A DNA stretch of 64,000 nucleotides from Plasmodiophora brassicae. Lineage: Eukaryota; Endomyxa: Phytomyxea; Phytomyxea; Plasmodiophorida. The translations under genes and the position numbers were made by a program. The DNA is taken from contig CP145410.1 of the NCBI GenBank assembly GCA_036867785.1, positions 1,054,001-1,118,000 of the forward strand, read 5' to 3'. Under the pieces are notes generated by a model. The model saw only the letters and a list, made by a program, of their open reading frames with translations. It did not search any database and was not told the DNA's origin. Below are positions 22,303 through 33,900 of the stretch, in pieces; position 1 is the stretch's first letter, and every line of letters starts with the position of its first letter.

Positions 22303-22728
22303 ATGAGCACGGACGACAAGATGGAGCATCGTCTACTGCTGGCGTACCTGCGCATGGGGTTGGCGTCGATCATGCACGTCGATTCGTCGCCCAGCGTCCA
22401 CCGGTCACCACACGAGTCCAAAACCGGCGACGTGAGCGGCGAGCTCGATGCACCCGGCGGCATTGTCGAGAGGCCCGCCGAGCACGAGCACGAAGAGGAG
22501 GACGCGGCACCACTTCCGAACGTGGACGACAGCAGGAGTAACGCCGAGGCAGCCGCCATGGCCATCATCGACGACATAACAGAAGCCGTCGTTGGAGCCG
22601 CCGTCGCCGCTGCGTCGGCGGCGTGTACAGACGACAGGGTATCCGATGTGGACGCGGACGACAAGATGGTGACCGAGGCACCGCCGCTCGCCGGTGATGA
22701 CGGGGAGCACACTGCACAAGCAGTCTAG
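22303..22728 (+). CDS. Hypothetical acidic protein
   Basis: An open frame of 141 aa starts 36 bases after the SDS3-like stop and ends 11 bases before the stop of the convergent E2 gene. It is rich in Asp, Glu and Ala (HEHEEEDAAP, DDITEAVVGAAVAAASAA, DVDADDKMV) with a short leading helix (MEHRLLLAYLRMG). No domain is recognised. A CTATATG element directly precedes the ATG. The opposite strand is also open here, so it could be non-coding. Composition and fit between neighbours favour a real small gene. Confidence 0.4.
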   Translation: MSTDDKMEHRLLLAYLRMGLASIMHVDSSPSVHRSPHESKTGDVSGELDAPGGIVERPAEHEHEEEDAAPLPNVDDSRSNAEAAAMAIIDDITEAVVGAAVAAASAACTDDRVSDVDADDKMVTEAPPLAGDDGEHTAQAV

Positions 22729-22739
22729 ACCAGAGGGCC

Positions 22740-23615
22740 TCATGGGGCGGTGTGATCTGGTAAACAATATGCCTCGTGGCTTCAAGCGTGCTCTGTGTAT
22801 TACGCCGCTGCTGGGCGCGATGGAACGCGCGCCGGTCCTCCACCAGCGTATAGGTCGCCACCTGGGCGTAATGCGTGTGCCCATTGAAGTCGATGCGAAG
22901 TGGGACAGCGCGCCCGATCCGCCCCGGCACGTTCGTGATGCGCCCCGGCACGTTCGTGATGCGCCCCTCCCCGACGTCGCCCAAGTGGCTCTCCACCATG
23001 GTCAGCACGCCCAGCGCGGTATAATCCGGTTGCCACGACCTGTGTGACACACACGATTGAGCGCGTGGCAGACGAACCCGTTCATCAGCGCCTCGATGCA
23101 GGTGGAATCGCCGATGGCGACCTGGCCACTGCACTGGACGCAATTGGGCTTCACAATCCGAACTGAGCATGGATGCCTCGGGTAGCTGGCCGGGAACCGA
23201 ACCTCCAGACGCAACGCGCCCTGATTATGCTCCGACTTCAGCCTGGCCCGGTCTCTGTTGGGCTGGCGGCCGCCCTTCAAGACGTTGTCAAAGTGTCGCA
23301 TGGCGTAAGCCCAGGTCAGGGCGTTGTCGTCCACCATGAACCACTGATGGGTACGTCCCCGGGACCGGTCGTCGTTGCCAGCAACGACCGCGTCTACTTG
23401 AACTCGGCCATAACGCGCTTGACGCCCGACAGGGACACGTCCCGTACATCCGATCCCGACGATGGTGCAACCGCGTCTGTCGTCCCCGTCGGTTTCCGCT
23501 TCGTTGTCTTCCGCGTCCCCCGTCGCGCGTTGTCGTTCGCAACGACCAGTGCCGCTTGCCCGTCCCCATCCAATTCACCGGTCGATGGCGGGTCGTCTCC
23601 GAACAGGGCCTCCAT
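22740..23615 (-). CDS. Ubiquitin-conjugating enzyme E2, UBE2Q-like
   Basis: The UBC fold reads ALRLEVRFPASYPRHPCSVRIV, then IGDSTCIEALMN, where Cys corresponds to the catalytic Cys of UBE2Q (GGALCMELLT). A 38-nt intron (GTTCGT donor) inside the following codons gives NGSWQPDYTALGVLTMVESHL, which aligns with the UBE2Q sequence GWSSAYSIESVIMQI. A basic Ser/Thr-rich N-terminal region precedes the domain. The join between the first exon (ending ~23394) and FMVDDNALTWAYAMRHFD is not resolved, because the obvious GTAGAC donor is out of phase. A 47-nt intron near the 3' end (GTAATAC donor, CCAG acceptor) yields a stop at 22740-22742. It charges and transfers ubiquitin; partners unknown. Confidence 0.72.
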
Positions 23616-23768
23616 CAAACGGTAACTGTACCTGCCCCCGGGGGGTACATCCCTGGCGTGACGTCATTGCTCGACAGTTACAGACAGATATGCCTGTCCA
23701 CGTAAGGGCCGGGCGTACGCGAGGCGCATCTGGGCGCGTGCTTACTTGCTTGCCTGGTATAATGCACA

Positions 23769-24618
23769 ATGGCGTTCAGCACGGATGACTTCCTGCAAAT
23801 GATCGACCCGGCGCAGCTGTACGGCTTCGGCAAGCGACGCACGATCTTGATCTGGACGCGGCTCCTGTCGACGATCCTGGTCCTGTACGTGGTCGTGTTC
23901 ACCGTGGTCACCGATCAGGATCCCACGCTGTACGCGCTGTACGCGACCTACTGGCTGACTATGCTGATCTTCTTGTACGTACGGCGGTCTGGGCGATCCC
24001 CCTCTGTGTCAGCCAGTAACCAGGTCGCAGGTACTTTGCGCTGGCAACGGCCATCTCCTGGTGGCAGATGTTCAAGTCGCCGCCCAGCTCCACCCTGGAG
24101 CGCATCGCCTACGTCATGTGCGAACTGGCGCTCCCGTTCAGCATCACTGTCGCTGTAATCGTCGACCTCAGGTGACATGGGCACGGCGCTGATATCGTGC
24201 GACTCAGGTTGGGTACTGGGGCGTCATCAACCCGCATGGGGTATTCGTCAACGTCGACAGGGAGATATCGAGTATACAGAACCATGCCGGAATGGCCGTG
24301 CTGATCTCGGTTGATTTCATCCTGAGCAACATCGTCCTTCTCCATCAGCATGTCGTGTTCGGCATCGGGCTCATGGCGTTCTACTTCGTTGTCAACGCGG
24401 TGTGGACTCTGACGACCAACATCCCGATCTACAATATCTTGACGTGGAGGTCGAAGAGCACGATAGCCTACGTTGTCGGCAGCATGCTCCTGTTCCCGAT
24501 CATCTACCTATCCTTGGCATCCCTGACAGCCAAGGTGCGCTCGGGGGCCACCAGGTCCAGATCCGTGTCGGAGCTGGACGACGCACACAAGGTCATCCCG
24601 GCCGCTTCCATGATATGA
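23769..24618 (+). CDS. Rolling-stone-like multispanning membrane protein, copy 1
   Basis: Three exons encode 246 aa (introns 23975-24030 and 24155-24207). About six or seven hydrophobic helices alternate with short loops: WTRLLSTILVLYVVVFTV, YATYWLTMLIFL, then after splicing FALATAISWWQMF, ELALPFSITV, and NHAGMAVLISVDFIL, FGIGLMAFYFVVNAVWTL, YVVGSMLLFPIIYLSLA. The NHxG..LxxxDF block followed by Y...N..WTL resembles Drosophila rolling stone and the wider FAR-17a/AIG1-like group. The assignment is by pattern. The cytosolic tail is Ser/Arg-rich. It is the first of three tandem paralogues with conserved intron positions. Confidence 0.75.
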
Positions 24619-24830
24619 TACACCGTATCTGTTCCAGACACACGACTTTATTCAGCGCCGGCATTGGCGAATGCAACGACCGCCACCACGGGGGACGGGG
24701 GCTATGACAATCTCCAGATGGAATATCACGAGATTTGTACACGACGGGAGCGTGTACGCCTGTCGTGACGGGTCGTAGGGGCGCGTGCACACGTCTTCCC
24801 CATCCCTATTGGCGTCGTCCACAGCTAACA

Positions 24831-25655
24831 ATGAGGAGCCGGTGCGACTATTTCCTGCACATCATCGACCCCGAACAGATGTACGGGTTCGGGAAACGAC
24901 GGGCCGTCTTACCCTGGACCCGCCTCGTATCGGCTGTCCTCGTCCTGTATATCATCCTGTTCACGGTGGCCACCGACCCGGATCTGTACCTACTGTACGC
25001 GACGTACTGGGTCACCATGCTCGTCTTCCTGTAAGGACGACATGGGCGGCACATTGTCAAATCAGTAACGACCGCAGGTACTTCGTCCTGGTGACGGTCA
25101 TTTCGTTCTGCCAGGTCTACCGACCCCCACCCAGCGTCACGCTGGAACGGGTGGCCTACGTTGTCTACGAACTGGCACTTCCTTTCAGTGTCACTATTGA
25201 TGTAAACACGACGTCTGTCGCATAAGGCGCTCTCGTTCACCAGAGCACAACAGGTTGGGTACTGGGCCGCAATCAACCCGGGCGGCGTATTCGGCGGCGT
25301 CGACGACGAGATATCTTCCATCCAGAACCATGCGGGGGCGTCCTTCTTAATCCTTATCGACTTCGTCCTCAGCGACATTGTTCTGCACTACCGGCATGTC
25401 GTCTTCGGCTTCGGTTTCATTCTGTTCTACCTGGTCGTCAATGCGACGTGGACATTGTCGACTGGCATTCCAGTCTACAACATCTTGACCTGGAGGTCGG
25501 CGACCACAGCCTATTACATCATTGGGGTACTCGTCCTGTTTCCTATCGTGTACTTGCCACTGGCAGCCCTAACGGTCAAGGTGCGCTCCTGGGCCACAAG
25601 AGCAGAACAGAAACGTCCTTCCTCGACGCTCAACGATGCGTCTTCCGTCCTCTAG
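24831..25655 (+). CDS. Rolling-stone-like multispanning membrane protein, copy 2
   Basis: Three exons encode 241 aa (introns 25031-25077 and 25202-25253). It is clearly paralogous to copy 1: IIDPEQMYGFGKRR against IDPAQLYGFGKRR, the same WTRL..VLVLY helix, VGYWAAINPGGVF, SIQNHAGASFLILIDFVLSD and IPVYNILTWRS. The middle exon is 124 nt as in the other two copies. The spacer of 212 bases from copy 1 shows no other gene. The tail differs (WATRAEQKRPSS). Function is unknown beyond membrane localisation. Confidence 0.75.
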
Positions 25656-25897
25656 AATACACCTAGGCGAAGGTTCCCCGATCAACTGCACAGAAACAGC
25701 ACCAATGGGTACAGCGCCAACGTTCGCGAATGCCACGAGAGTGTTCCAGATCGTCCCCGTCAGCCTTGGCCATCGCCCCTCTGTGGCCATATTCGACAAG
25801 CCAGAGAGATAATCGGAGGCCTCGGCCTGCATGGGCCTGCGTCATCATTTGGTAACAGTCTGGGCGCCTGACCTCTGTCCATCTTCCATACTCAGCC

Positions 25898-26760
25898 ATG
25901 CCGGTTCCGCATGACGATTTGCAGCAGGGCCTCGCCCCGGCCCGAATGTATGGATCGGGGATGCGACGTACGATCCTGGCCTGGACACGCCCAGTGTCGA
26001 CCATTATCGTGCTGTACGTCATCCTGTTCACCGCCATCACCGATTCGTTCCTGTACCCGCTGTACGCGACGCACTGGACCACAATGATGATCTTCCTGTA
26101 AGGTCGACGACGAGTACGGATGCTGCCGGGTCGTAACGGATGGCAGGTACCTGGCGCTGGCGGCCGCCATGTCCTGGTGCCAGATGTACCAAATCTCGGT
26201 GAACGCCACCCTGGAACGAGTGGTCTACATCCTATTCGAGGTGCTGCTCCCGATGAGTGTCACTATCGATGTACGTCATGACGTCATTCGCGGGCATACG
26301 TGACGATCCGTCTGGACAGGTCGGGTACTGGGTGGCGGTCAACCCACAAGGAACGTTCAGACAGGCCAGCAACGCGATATCGGACATACAGAACCATGCC
26401 GGCGTGACCGTGTTCCTCATCGTCGACTTCGCGTTCAGCGACATCGTCCTGATCTATCGGCACGTCGCGTTCGGATTTGGCCTGATTCTGATATACCTCG
26501 CTGTGAACGCGGCCTGGACGTTGGCGACCAACATCCCCATCTACCACGTCTTGTCGTGGACCTCGACAAGCACGGCCTACTATGTCATCGGGACCGTGAC
26601 CATATTTCCTGTGGTGTACTTGGGCCTCGCCGCCCTATCGATCAAGATACGATCGTGGGACTCGACGACGACGACGACAATGACGACGAGCCAGAAGAGC
26701 GCACCGCCAGACCTGGATGGTGATGCAACGATTGCTGTCCCGGTCGCTTCCATCATCTAG
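25898..26760 (+). CDS. Rolling-stone-like multispanning membrane protein, copy 3
   Basis: Three exons encode 254 aa (introns 26098-26146 and 26271-26319, both 49 nt). Shared blocks are RRTILAWTRPVSTIIVLYVI, VGYWVAVNPQGTF, SDIQNHAGVTVFLIVDFAFSD and IPIYHVLSWTS. The start region (MPVPHDDLQQGLAPARMYG) has diverged most. The C-terminal tail has a run of Thr encoded by an ACG repeat near 26,663-26,690, a likely site of length change. The cluster arose by tandem duplication after the introns were in place. Confidence 0.75.
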
Positions 26761-26899
26761 TGGGCCGTCGGCGCCGAGAACGCGTTGGGGGTTGGTCTGG
26801 GACCAGGCTCCCCTCGTTGTGAAGGCATTGTATCCCCATTTTGATCACTGGCCGTACCTCGAAGGGCAGTCTAAACAGGCGCACTGTGGAATTGGGTGG

Positions 26900-28423
26900 A
26901 TGGAGCGGCGTATCCCCATGAGGCGCTGGGTCCAGGCAGCGTGTAAACTGAGGCGGTCGCTCCCGTTTATGGTAGCGCGCCCCCTTGTCATCCGTACTGG
27001 CGTTCACAGGGTCGAACCTGACGTTAGACGCGCAGGTGAAAACTCGCCTAGTCGTCACGTGGCTTTCAACGGTCGCTGCGCTCGGGCTGCTGACCAAGGC
27101 GTGTATGAACGCCGATTGGCATGCAGGCGGCCAGCAACGAGGCGACGTGGCCTTGTCTCGTGATGGGACCCCCGTCAAGCGCAGCTTGTTCTCGACACAT
27201 CTGTGCAAAGGCGACGCTGGCCATCGTCGAGGCAACAGGTACTGCACATTCCAGAACGTCTGCTTCCGGTCGTCGTCCGAGATCCTGTACTACTGGGATG
27301 GGCGGTCGCGCCCGCCTCCGTCATGGAGCAACACGAGCGCCGAGCACGACAGCGGTGCCCTGTGGCCAGGGCCAGAAGAACCGGTCAGGGCAATGTTCGA
27401 CGTGGTTCCCGGCGAGAGTCGCCCGTTCCCCACGATCCGTCGCGTCGATGGAGAACGCCCCGCATCCTACCGGTTCCATGGGCGCCCGGTCCTGCTCGTG
27501 CCGCACACGACCGAGAGGAACTTTGGGCATTTCCTCGGCGATCAGCTCCTTGCGAATTACATTCTGATGGAGGCACTCGGTCGCGAACCGTCGCCTGACG
27601 TCGACTTCATTGCCTACGGGTTCGGGGATCGGACGGTGCCCGCCACCGGATTCCACCGAATGTTCTCTGCGCACCCGGCGAAATCGATGGACACGCTAGC
27701 AAGCGAATATGGGCCCGATGGCATCGTCTGCGTCGACGAGTTGTACGCGGGGGCGGCGAACAACTTCCTGGTCCTCGAGACCCCGCTGATCAAGGTCGCG
27801 TTTGATCGGTTCAAACGGTTCGCATTGACGAACATGGGCGTGTGGCCTCCCCAGCCACCTGCGCATCACAAGGTAGCCCTGTTCGCCAAGCGGCCCACAG
27901 GCACACGCGGTCGGGCGGTTCTGAACGCGGACACCATCGTCGAACACCTTCGGACGCAGCTGACAGGAACAACGACAACGGTGGAGGTCATGGACCCCGC
28001 GTCCATGTCGGCGGAAGACCAGCTGCGGTTCATCATGGAGACGACGGTCTGGGTAACGCCCGCATCGGGCGGGTCCTTCATCGGCATGTTCCTGCCACGA
28101 GGCAGCAGCGTCATCCTGTTGGACATCATCGACCGCGACGCCGTCACCAGCCGTCGATTCGGGCTCGACTACAACCTCTGGTCCCAGATCCCACACCTCC
28201 ACGGTCGTACCCGCATCGAGGAACACCTTCACGACGCCCCGCTAACATATTGACCGCAGACCTGTACTACCGCGTCGCTCCTCACGAAATGCGGGGCGTC
28301 TGCCCGTCCAGCCCCGACTGCGTCAATGGCGTCGACCCGCACTACGTCCTCGACCCCGAGCGCATCTGGCAGGCTGTTGACGTTGCCCTGCGGGAAACCA
28401 CGGTGTCCTTCGCCGCCCAGTAG
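26900..28423 (+). CDS. DUF563 glycosyltransferase (GT61/EOGT-like), type II membrane protein
   Basis: Three exons encode 469 aa (introns 26994-27051 and 28204-28259). A short basic cytosolic tail precedes one signal anchor (VVTWLSTVAALGLLT). The lumenal domain has CTFQNVCF, ERNFGHFLGDQLLANYILMEAL (the DUF563 NxxHFxxD region), NNFLVLETPLIK and WVTPASGGSFIGMFLPRGSSVIL, the donor-site block of GT61/EOGT enzymes. The final exon DLYYRVAPHEM is joined only after splicing. GT61 members transfer xylose, arabinose or GlcNAc to glycans in the ER or Golgi. The exact donor here is not predictable. Confidence 0.8.
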
Positions 28424-28694
28424 GAAGTATACCTACATAAACAGCTGGGAAGATGTCTCGAGACGGAAACGAAGAACAAAACCGGAGCCTGTGTGGCACT
28501 ACACTGGCACGACGTCGACGTCGCCGCGTCTGCAACGAAGATTGCGCAGTGTCGCCGATTTTGTCGGTTGACAGTACCGCCACCAGGGGGGCCGGAGCGG
28601 GGCAGGCCGGCACGGGGCGCGCGCGGGGGAGTTCATTCCGGAAGAAGGTCGGGCGACGCGGGCTGATCCGACGGGGGGAGGGTAGTCGTCGTCC

Positions 28695-30843
28695 ATGTCG
28701 TCGAAGGTGGCGGGGACGCCGTCGACCGGCCGCCTGCACCGCGTGCCGTCGCACCATGAGATGTCGCGGTTCCTGCGCCGCGGCCTGCCGAACCGCGTCG
28801 ACGTGACGGCGCCGCTGGCGAACCGGAAGACGAAGATCATCTGCACGATCGGGCCGTCCTGCCAGTCCGTGGAGATGCTGAAGAAGCTCGTGCGTGCGCC
28901 GCCGGTTGCGTCGTTGGGCAGCCGCCGCCCTGACCGATTCGATAGCTTGCGGCCGGCATGAACATCGCCCGGTTGAACTTCTCGCACGGAAGTTACAAGT
29001 ATCATGCAGAATCGATTGCTAACATACGCGCGGCATCGGACGCCACAGGGATTCCCGTTGCGATCATGCTGGACACGAAGGTTGCCCCACCGTGGATGCG
29101 CGCTGTTGGCCGCTGCCACACTGACTGACCTATGCAGGGGCCTGAAATCCGCACCCTGAAGTTGAAAGGCGGCAAGCCGGTCATGCTGCAAGAAGGTCAG
29201 AAACTGTTGATCAAGTGCACATCCGACCGCGAGTTCGAAGGGGATGGGACATCGTTTATCGGCATCGACTACGTGAACTTGCCGAAAGTCGGTCGAGCAA
29301 TGCTGTTGCGCGTCCAGTAACTCACAGATGCCTGCTAGGTTGTCAAACCGGGGTCCACCATACGAATTGCCGATGGGGTTCTCAACCTATCCGTCGTTAG
29401 GATCGACGGGAACGAAGTTGAAACTATTGTGCAGAACGCTGCCGAAATCGGCGAGAACAAAGGTTGGCGGCAAGGCGTCGCTAAATGGTGTATCTGATTG
29501 CCTTGAAGGGTGCAATCTTCCTGGATGCAATGTGGATCTCCCTGCGCTGTCCGAGAAGGACGTTGCAGACTTGAAGTTTGGTGCTGATCAAGGAGTCGAT
29601 TTCATTGCCGCCTCGTTTGCGCGATCAGGTTTACCCTGTGGGCTGACGGATATGCGTCCCGCTCGTCGTTGAGATTCTGGACAGGCCAGGGTGTCGATGA
29701 CATCCGCGAAGTTCTGGGCACGAAGGGTGCCAACGTTAAAATCATCTCGAAGATCGAGTCCGAGCAAGGACTTAACCATTTCGATGAGATCCTTGCAAGG
29801 TCGGACGGTATCATGGTAATCGGTTATTGCGGTGACATTGGCGGTTGTCGTTTCCCTCAGTCGTTTCGCAGGTGGCTCGCGGCGACATGGGGGTCGAGAT
29901 CCCCATACAGAAGGTGTGCATGGCACAGAAGCGAATGATTCGCGAATGCAATATTGCAGGAAAGCCTGTTGTCACGGCAACACAGGTGTGTCAACTACTC
30001 GGGATGTCGGTAGTTCACCAACGATAATGTTTGGCGGCAGATGTTGGAATCGATGATAACCAATCCTCGCCCCACGCGTGCCGAAGCGACAGATGTTGCT
30101 AACGCCGTCTTTGATGGGACGGACTGTGTGATGCTTTCCGGAGAAACGGCTAAAGGTGGATCTGTCGGGTCTGCAAGTCCAGGGTTACGCTGAACAACAA
30201 TCGCCAGGCCAGTTCCCAGTTGAAGCTGTTACTGTCATGGCCCGTATTTGCGTTACCTCCGAGTTGGCCATCGATCACAATGCGATGTTCGAATCGATTT
30301 TGACACTTACTCCAAAGCCGTTAACGCGGGCTGAGGTAGGGAAACCGGGTATGTCCATTTTCGCTCTCCTGAACGGATTAATAGGCAATTTCTTCATCAG
30401 CGGTCAAGGTGGACATCAACTTGGATGCGGCCATCATCGTCGTTCTTACGGAATCTGGCGCATCTGCTCGTTTCGTGGCGAAATACCGGCCATCGATACC
30501 TGTGCTAACGTTAACGACAGACAAGTAGGTGTTGGTCGGCGGAAACGCTGCAATTGTAACCGAACGTCGATTTTGTGTAGGACCGTATACAGGCAAACTC
30601 TTGCATCGCGAGCGCTGTGGCCAATGCTTGTACAAGGCGGTAAGTCTGACGACGAAATGATGCAAGATGCAATCGCCTACGCGCAAAAGAACAAATGGGT
30701 TGCTGTTGACGATTGGGTTATTGTCGTTAGCGGTACCCAAGGCATTCAAGGTAGGCGTTCAGGAAATTCGTGCTTTGCACACCGCTCATAGGTATCGTCT
30801 TGTAGGGTCGGCCCACACTCTCAGAGTCGTCCGTGTCCAGTGA
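28695..30843 (+). CDS. PYK: Pyruvate kinase
   Basis: A multi-exon gene with all family landmarks: [42 protein letters not shown] followed by [29 protein letters not shown], the active-site stretch [13 protein letters not shown] with the conserved Lys, [25 protein letters not shown] and [19 protein letters not shown] with MLSGETAKG. The C-terminal allosteric domain ends [11 protein letters not shown] after intron 30751-30805. It catalyses phosphoenolpyruvate plus ADP to pyruvate plus ATP. About ten short introns interrupt it. The 271-base spacer 28424-28694 is G-rich near 28,570-28,680 and holds no clear gene. Confidence 0.95.
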
Positions 30844-30952
30844 CGCTGATCAGCGCGCCCGAATAAACGCTACCGTTGGTTGATAGCCGGGGTTGATATA
30901 GGGGTAGAACAATGTATTTGGAAAGTAACGGCACAGACAAAGCCGTCCACCC

Positions 30953-33900
30953 TCACTTCTTGTTAAGACAGTGTTGCTGACAATATTGCCACATTGAAAT
31001 CGCTGCAAATCACAGGAATCGCTCAGCACCTCATAACACGCATAACGACTAGACACAGAATGTAATCACCTCCGGAAACGTGGACGTTCAGGGACCTTAC
31101 GACACCCAGTTGCGGGATTTCCAAACAGGCATCGACGATGCTCAGTAAGTCAGCTGGTATCCCTGACATACTGTCAGGGGGCACTGCCAGCGTGGGACAC
31201 ATTAAGAAACCTGTCCGTTCGATGCCGAGAAGAAGGGCACACTTGGCGGGGAACACGTACGACTCCAAAGACACACTCTGGTCACTCTGCTCAAGCCCAA
31301 CGATGGTGTAACCGTCGCCTTGAAGTTGCTTGATGAGAGACGGTAAGCCGGAAACTCGACATTCCTCTATGTTCAACCAGTTGTGCGAGGTCACCGATAA
31401 CGATGTAAACAGAGGATCTTTGAGGACGTTGAAATCATTCACAACGAACCTGGAACTAGGGCTCAGTATCGGTCTAAAGCACACCAGAAAGATAACTATG
31501 CGTACCGCCCAACGCCAAATATTTCAGCTGTGCGAGCCAAGCCGCCAAGGTTTGTTGGCCTTTCTACAAGAGACGCAATAAGAACGAAGTCTGACGACTT
31601 TCCCGATTGCGCGCTGGTCGATATTCAGAAAACGAGTTGCGAATGCACATGGCGACGTTATACCTGCTGTAAAAACGTTCAAGGACGTCACGTTGCCGTT
31701 CGTTGATGTCCCAGTCAGCATAGAACGCCTCCAGAGGCCGTATCTTCCTCTGGAAGACGCTCACTGCACTCGCCATACGGCTCGACAGTGTGGGAAGCCT
31801 GCACCCACGCTTTCCGTTGGCCTTCCTCCGAATTGGCTTTTGAGGTTTCTCTTTCATGGCCCAGTTGGCATCGCTATCCGCATCTTCACCTCTGATTTCG
31901 GTCAACACAGAGCCAATCTGACGAAAGGATCAACCTAGGCGGCCAGATGACTGTGCGCTTAGACTTAGACGACTTACCGCTTCTGATGTTGTTTCCAAGA
32001 TCGTAGCAGAGAACGCAGCGTCTGTGTCATCGGCCAATTCGGATAGACCTCGAAGTGTCGTGAAATGCATCGGCCGTAAGCGGAACATCTTAGGACCAAC
32101 ACGGTTGTTGAGGTCCTGGAACTCAGGCAGGACCCCAATAAATTGGGCAACCGACTCGGAAAGAGGCGAAGGAAACTGTTTCCACTGATCATGCAGCCGC
32201 ATGAGTAGCAGCTGGGCAGGAACGCGTACAACCCTGGGCAATACCATGTCAGATCTAACCAGGGGAAGAGCGGTCACGCCACCGACCCAGCATTGTGAAC
32301 GCAGCGAAGTGCAAATATATCAGCCACACGAGCCTTGTGAGGCTCCAGAACGGAATCCTCCATCTCAAGAGCAGCTAGCCCAGCCACAATCAGTATTGAT
32401 GCATCCAAGCCTGGTTTGCCTCGAGGGGATTCCAGTCGAGCAACGCAATCTGCAGCAAGCCGTCCTCAGAACACGCTATCCAGTTCGGAACAGCGAGCGT
32501 GCCAGACGCCAGACCTTCGAAGAATACTCTCGGAGATGTCACAATTAGCCTGACGAGACAGCACTGAACCGCCTGACGCAACGTTGGACACAGGCCGGTT
32601 TCCAGCATATTCCATAACGTGTCCCGAATACGTAAACTGGATGACTCACTGCACTTGCCGAGAAGCAGGCCAGCCGCCTGCATGTGCAGCAGGAACCTGA
32701 CGAAGACGTTAGTCTGCATGGAGCACCACAGCAGCCGTGATTCCAAACCGGTTTGAATCTGGGGAGTCGGCAAACTTCACATGCGGCGACACGTATAGAC
32801 CGGCAATGGCCCTGAAGTGCACATCCAGCAGCGCATCGACGAGACCCTTGTCGGTGATAAATTCGTGCAGAGCAAGTACTGACATGCGCACATGGGAACG
32901 TTGAGCAGAGAGCGCGGTGCAGAACCCTGTCTCGGAGGCAACGAACGTGACCGATAACTCAGCGATCTCGCTGGCATAGGACGCGGCTATCTCTTGTGAT
33001 GACATCAACAACGGAATCAACTGCTCGACAACTTTGATTAGGTACTTGTACGGGAACGCCACGACACGCCGAAGGGCACATGCGATAGCACCGTTTTCAC
33101 CATGGAGACCAGGAGTCAACCACAGTTCAGCAGGCAACGCTACTCGCAGCATGGAAGCAAGGATACGAGCCTGGATGGGCCTAGCAGCATTGAAAGATTC
33201 GACGGCTCGCGCGATTAACATCGACTGCTGCTCTGGAGTCGCATAAACAAGGACAGCGCGAGCAACAGAATAGATGTCGAACAGGGAATCATCAAACGTC
33301 GTGGCCAAAGCAGCTATGGTGCGTTCAATGAGATCCGGCGACCCCCCTTGACTGGGAGAAACCAGAGACAAACACTCCCAGAGAACAGCACTGTCAGGAA
33401 AACGCAGTAACCATGGGATGAGCTCTGGAATGTCAGGAGGCGACGATTTGCACCATAGTGACGTCAGCACCGTGTACAGCGACGACAATGTAGGTTCGGA
33501 TCCTGAAGTGGAAACCAGAGAACGTGCTAATTCGTAACAGCGCCGACGGTGAGCAATAAACACACTGTTGTCTGGAAACTGTTCTACGAGCTCCTATACA
33601 GAAACGCGCAACAACTTAGACGCACAATCATATTCGCAACGGATGTTGGGTACAACCTTCAGCACAGAATGAGCATCAGCAGATGAGGCTTGCCTCTCCG
33701 AAAGGTACAGGCTCAAAGAATCTGATAAACGCTCATCTGCCAGGAAATCGCGGACAGGACGCATCGCACGGGAACCCAGTGACCCTTGTAGCAGAGCGAG
33801 GGCGCGGTCCGGTTGGAACCGATGCGATAAATAGGGTCGAGATTGTGCCTCACTGAGACACAGCAGGCACTTTGTGATAACCGTATCGAAGATAGCCCTT

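Noticed and set aside
22565-23002. Minus-strand extension of the E2 ORF to 22565
   Set aside because: The extension is Arg/Pro-rich shadow sequence opposite an acidic ORF, and a well-formed 47-nt intron gives a family-like C-terminus instead.
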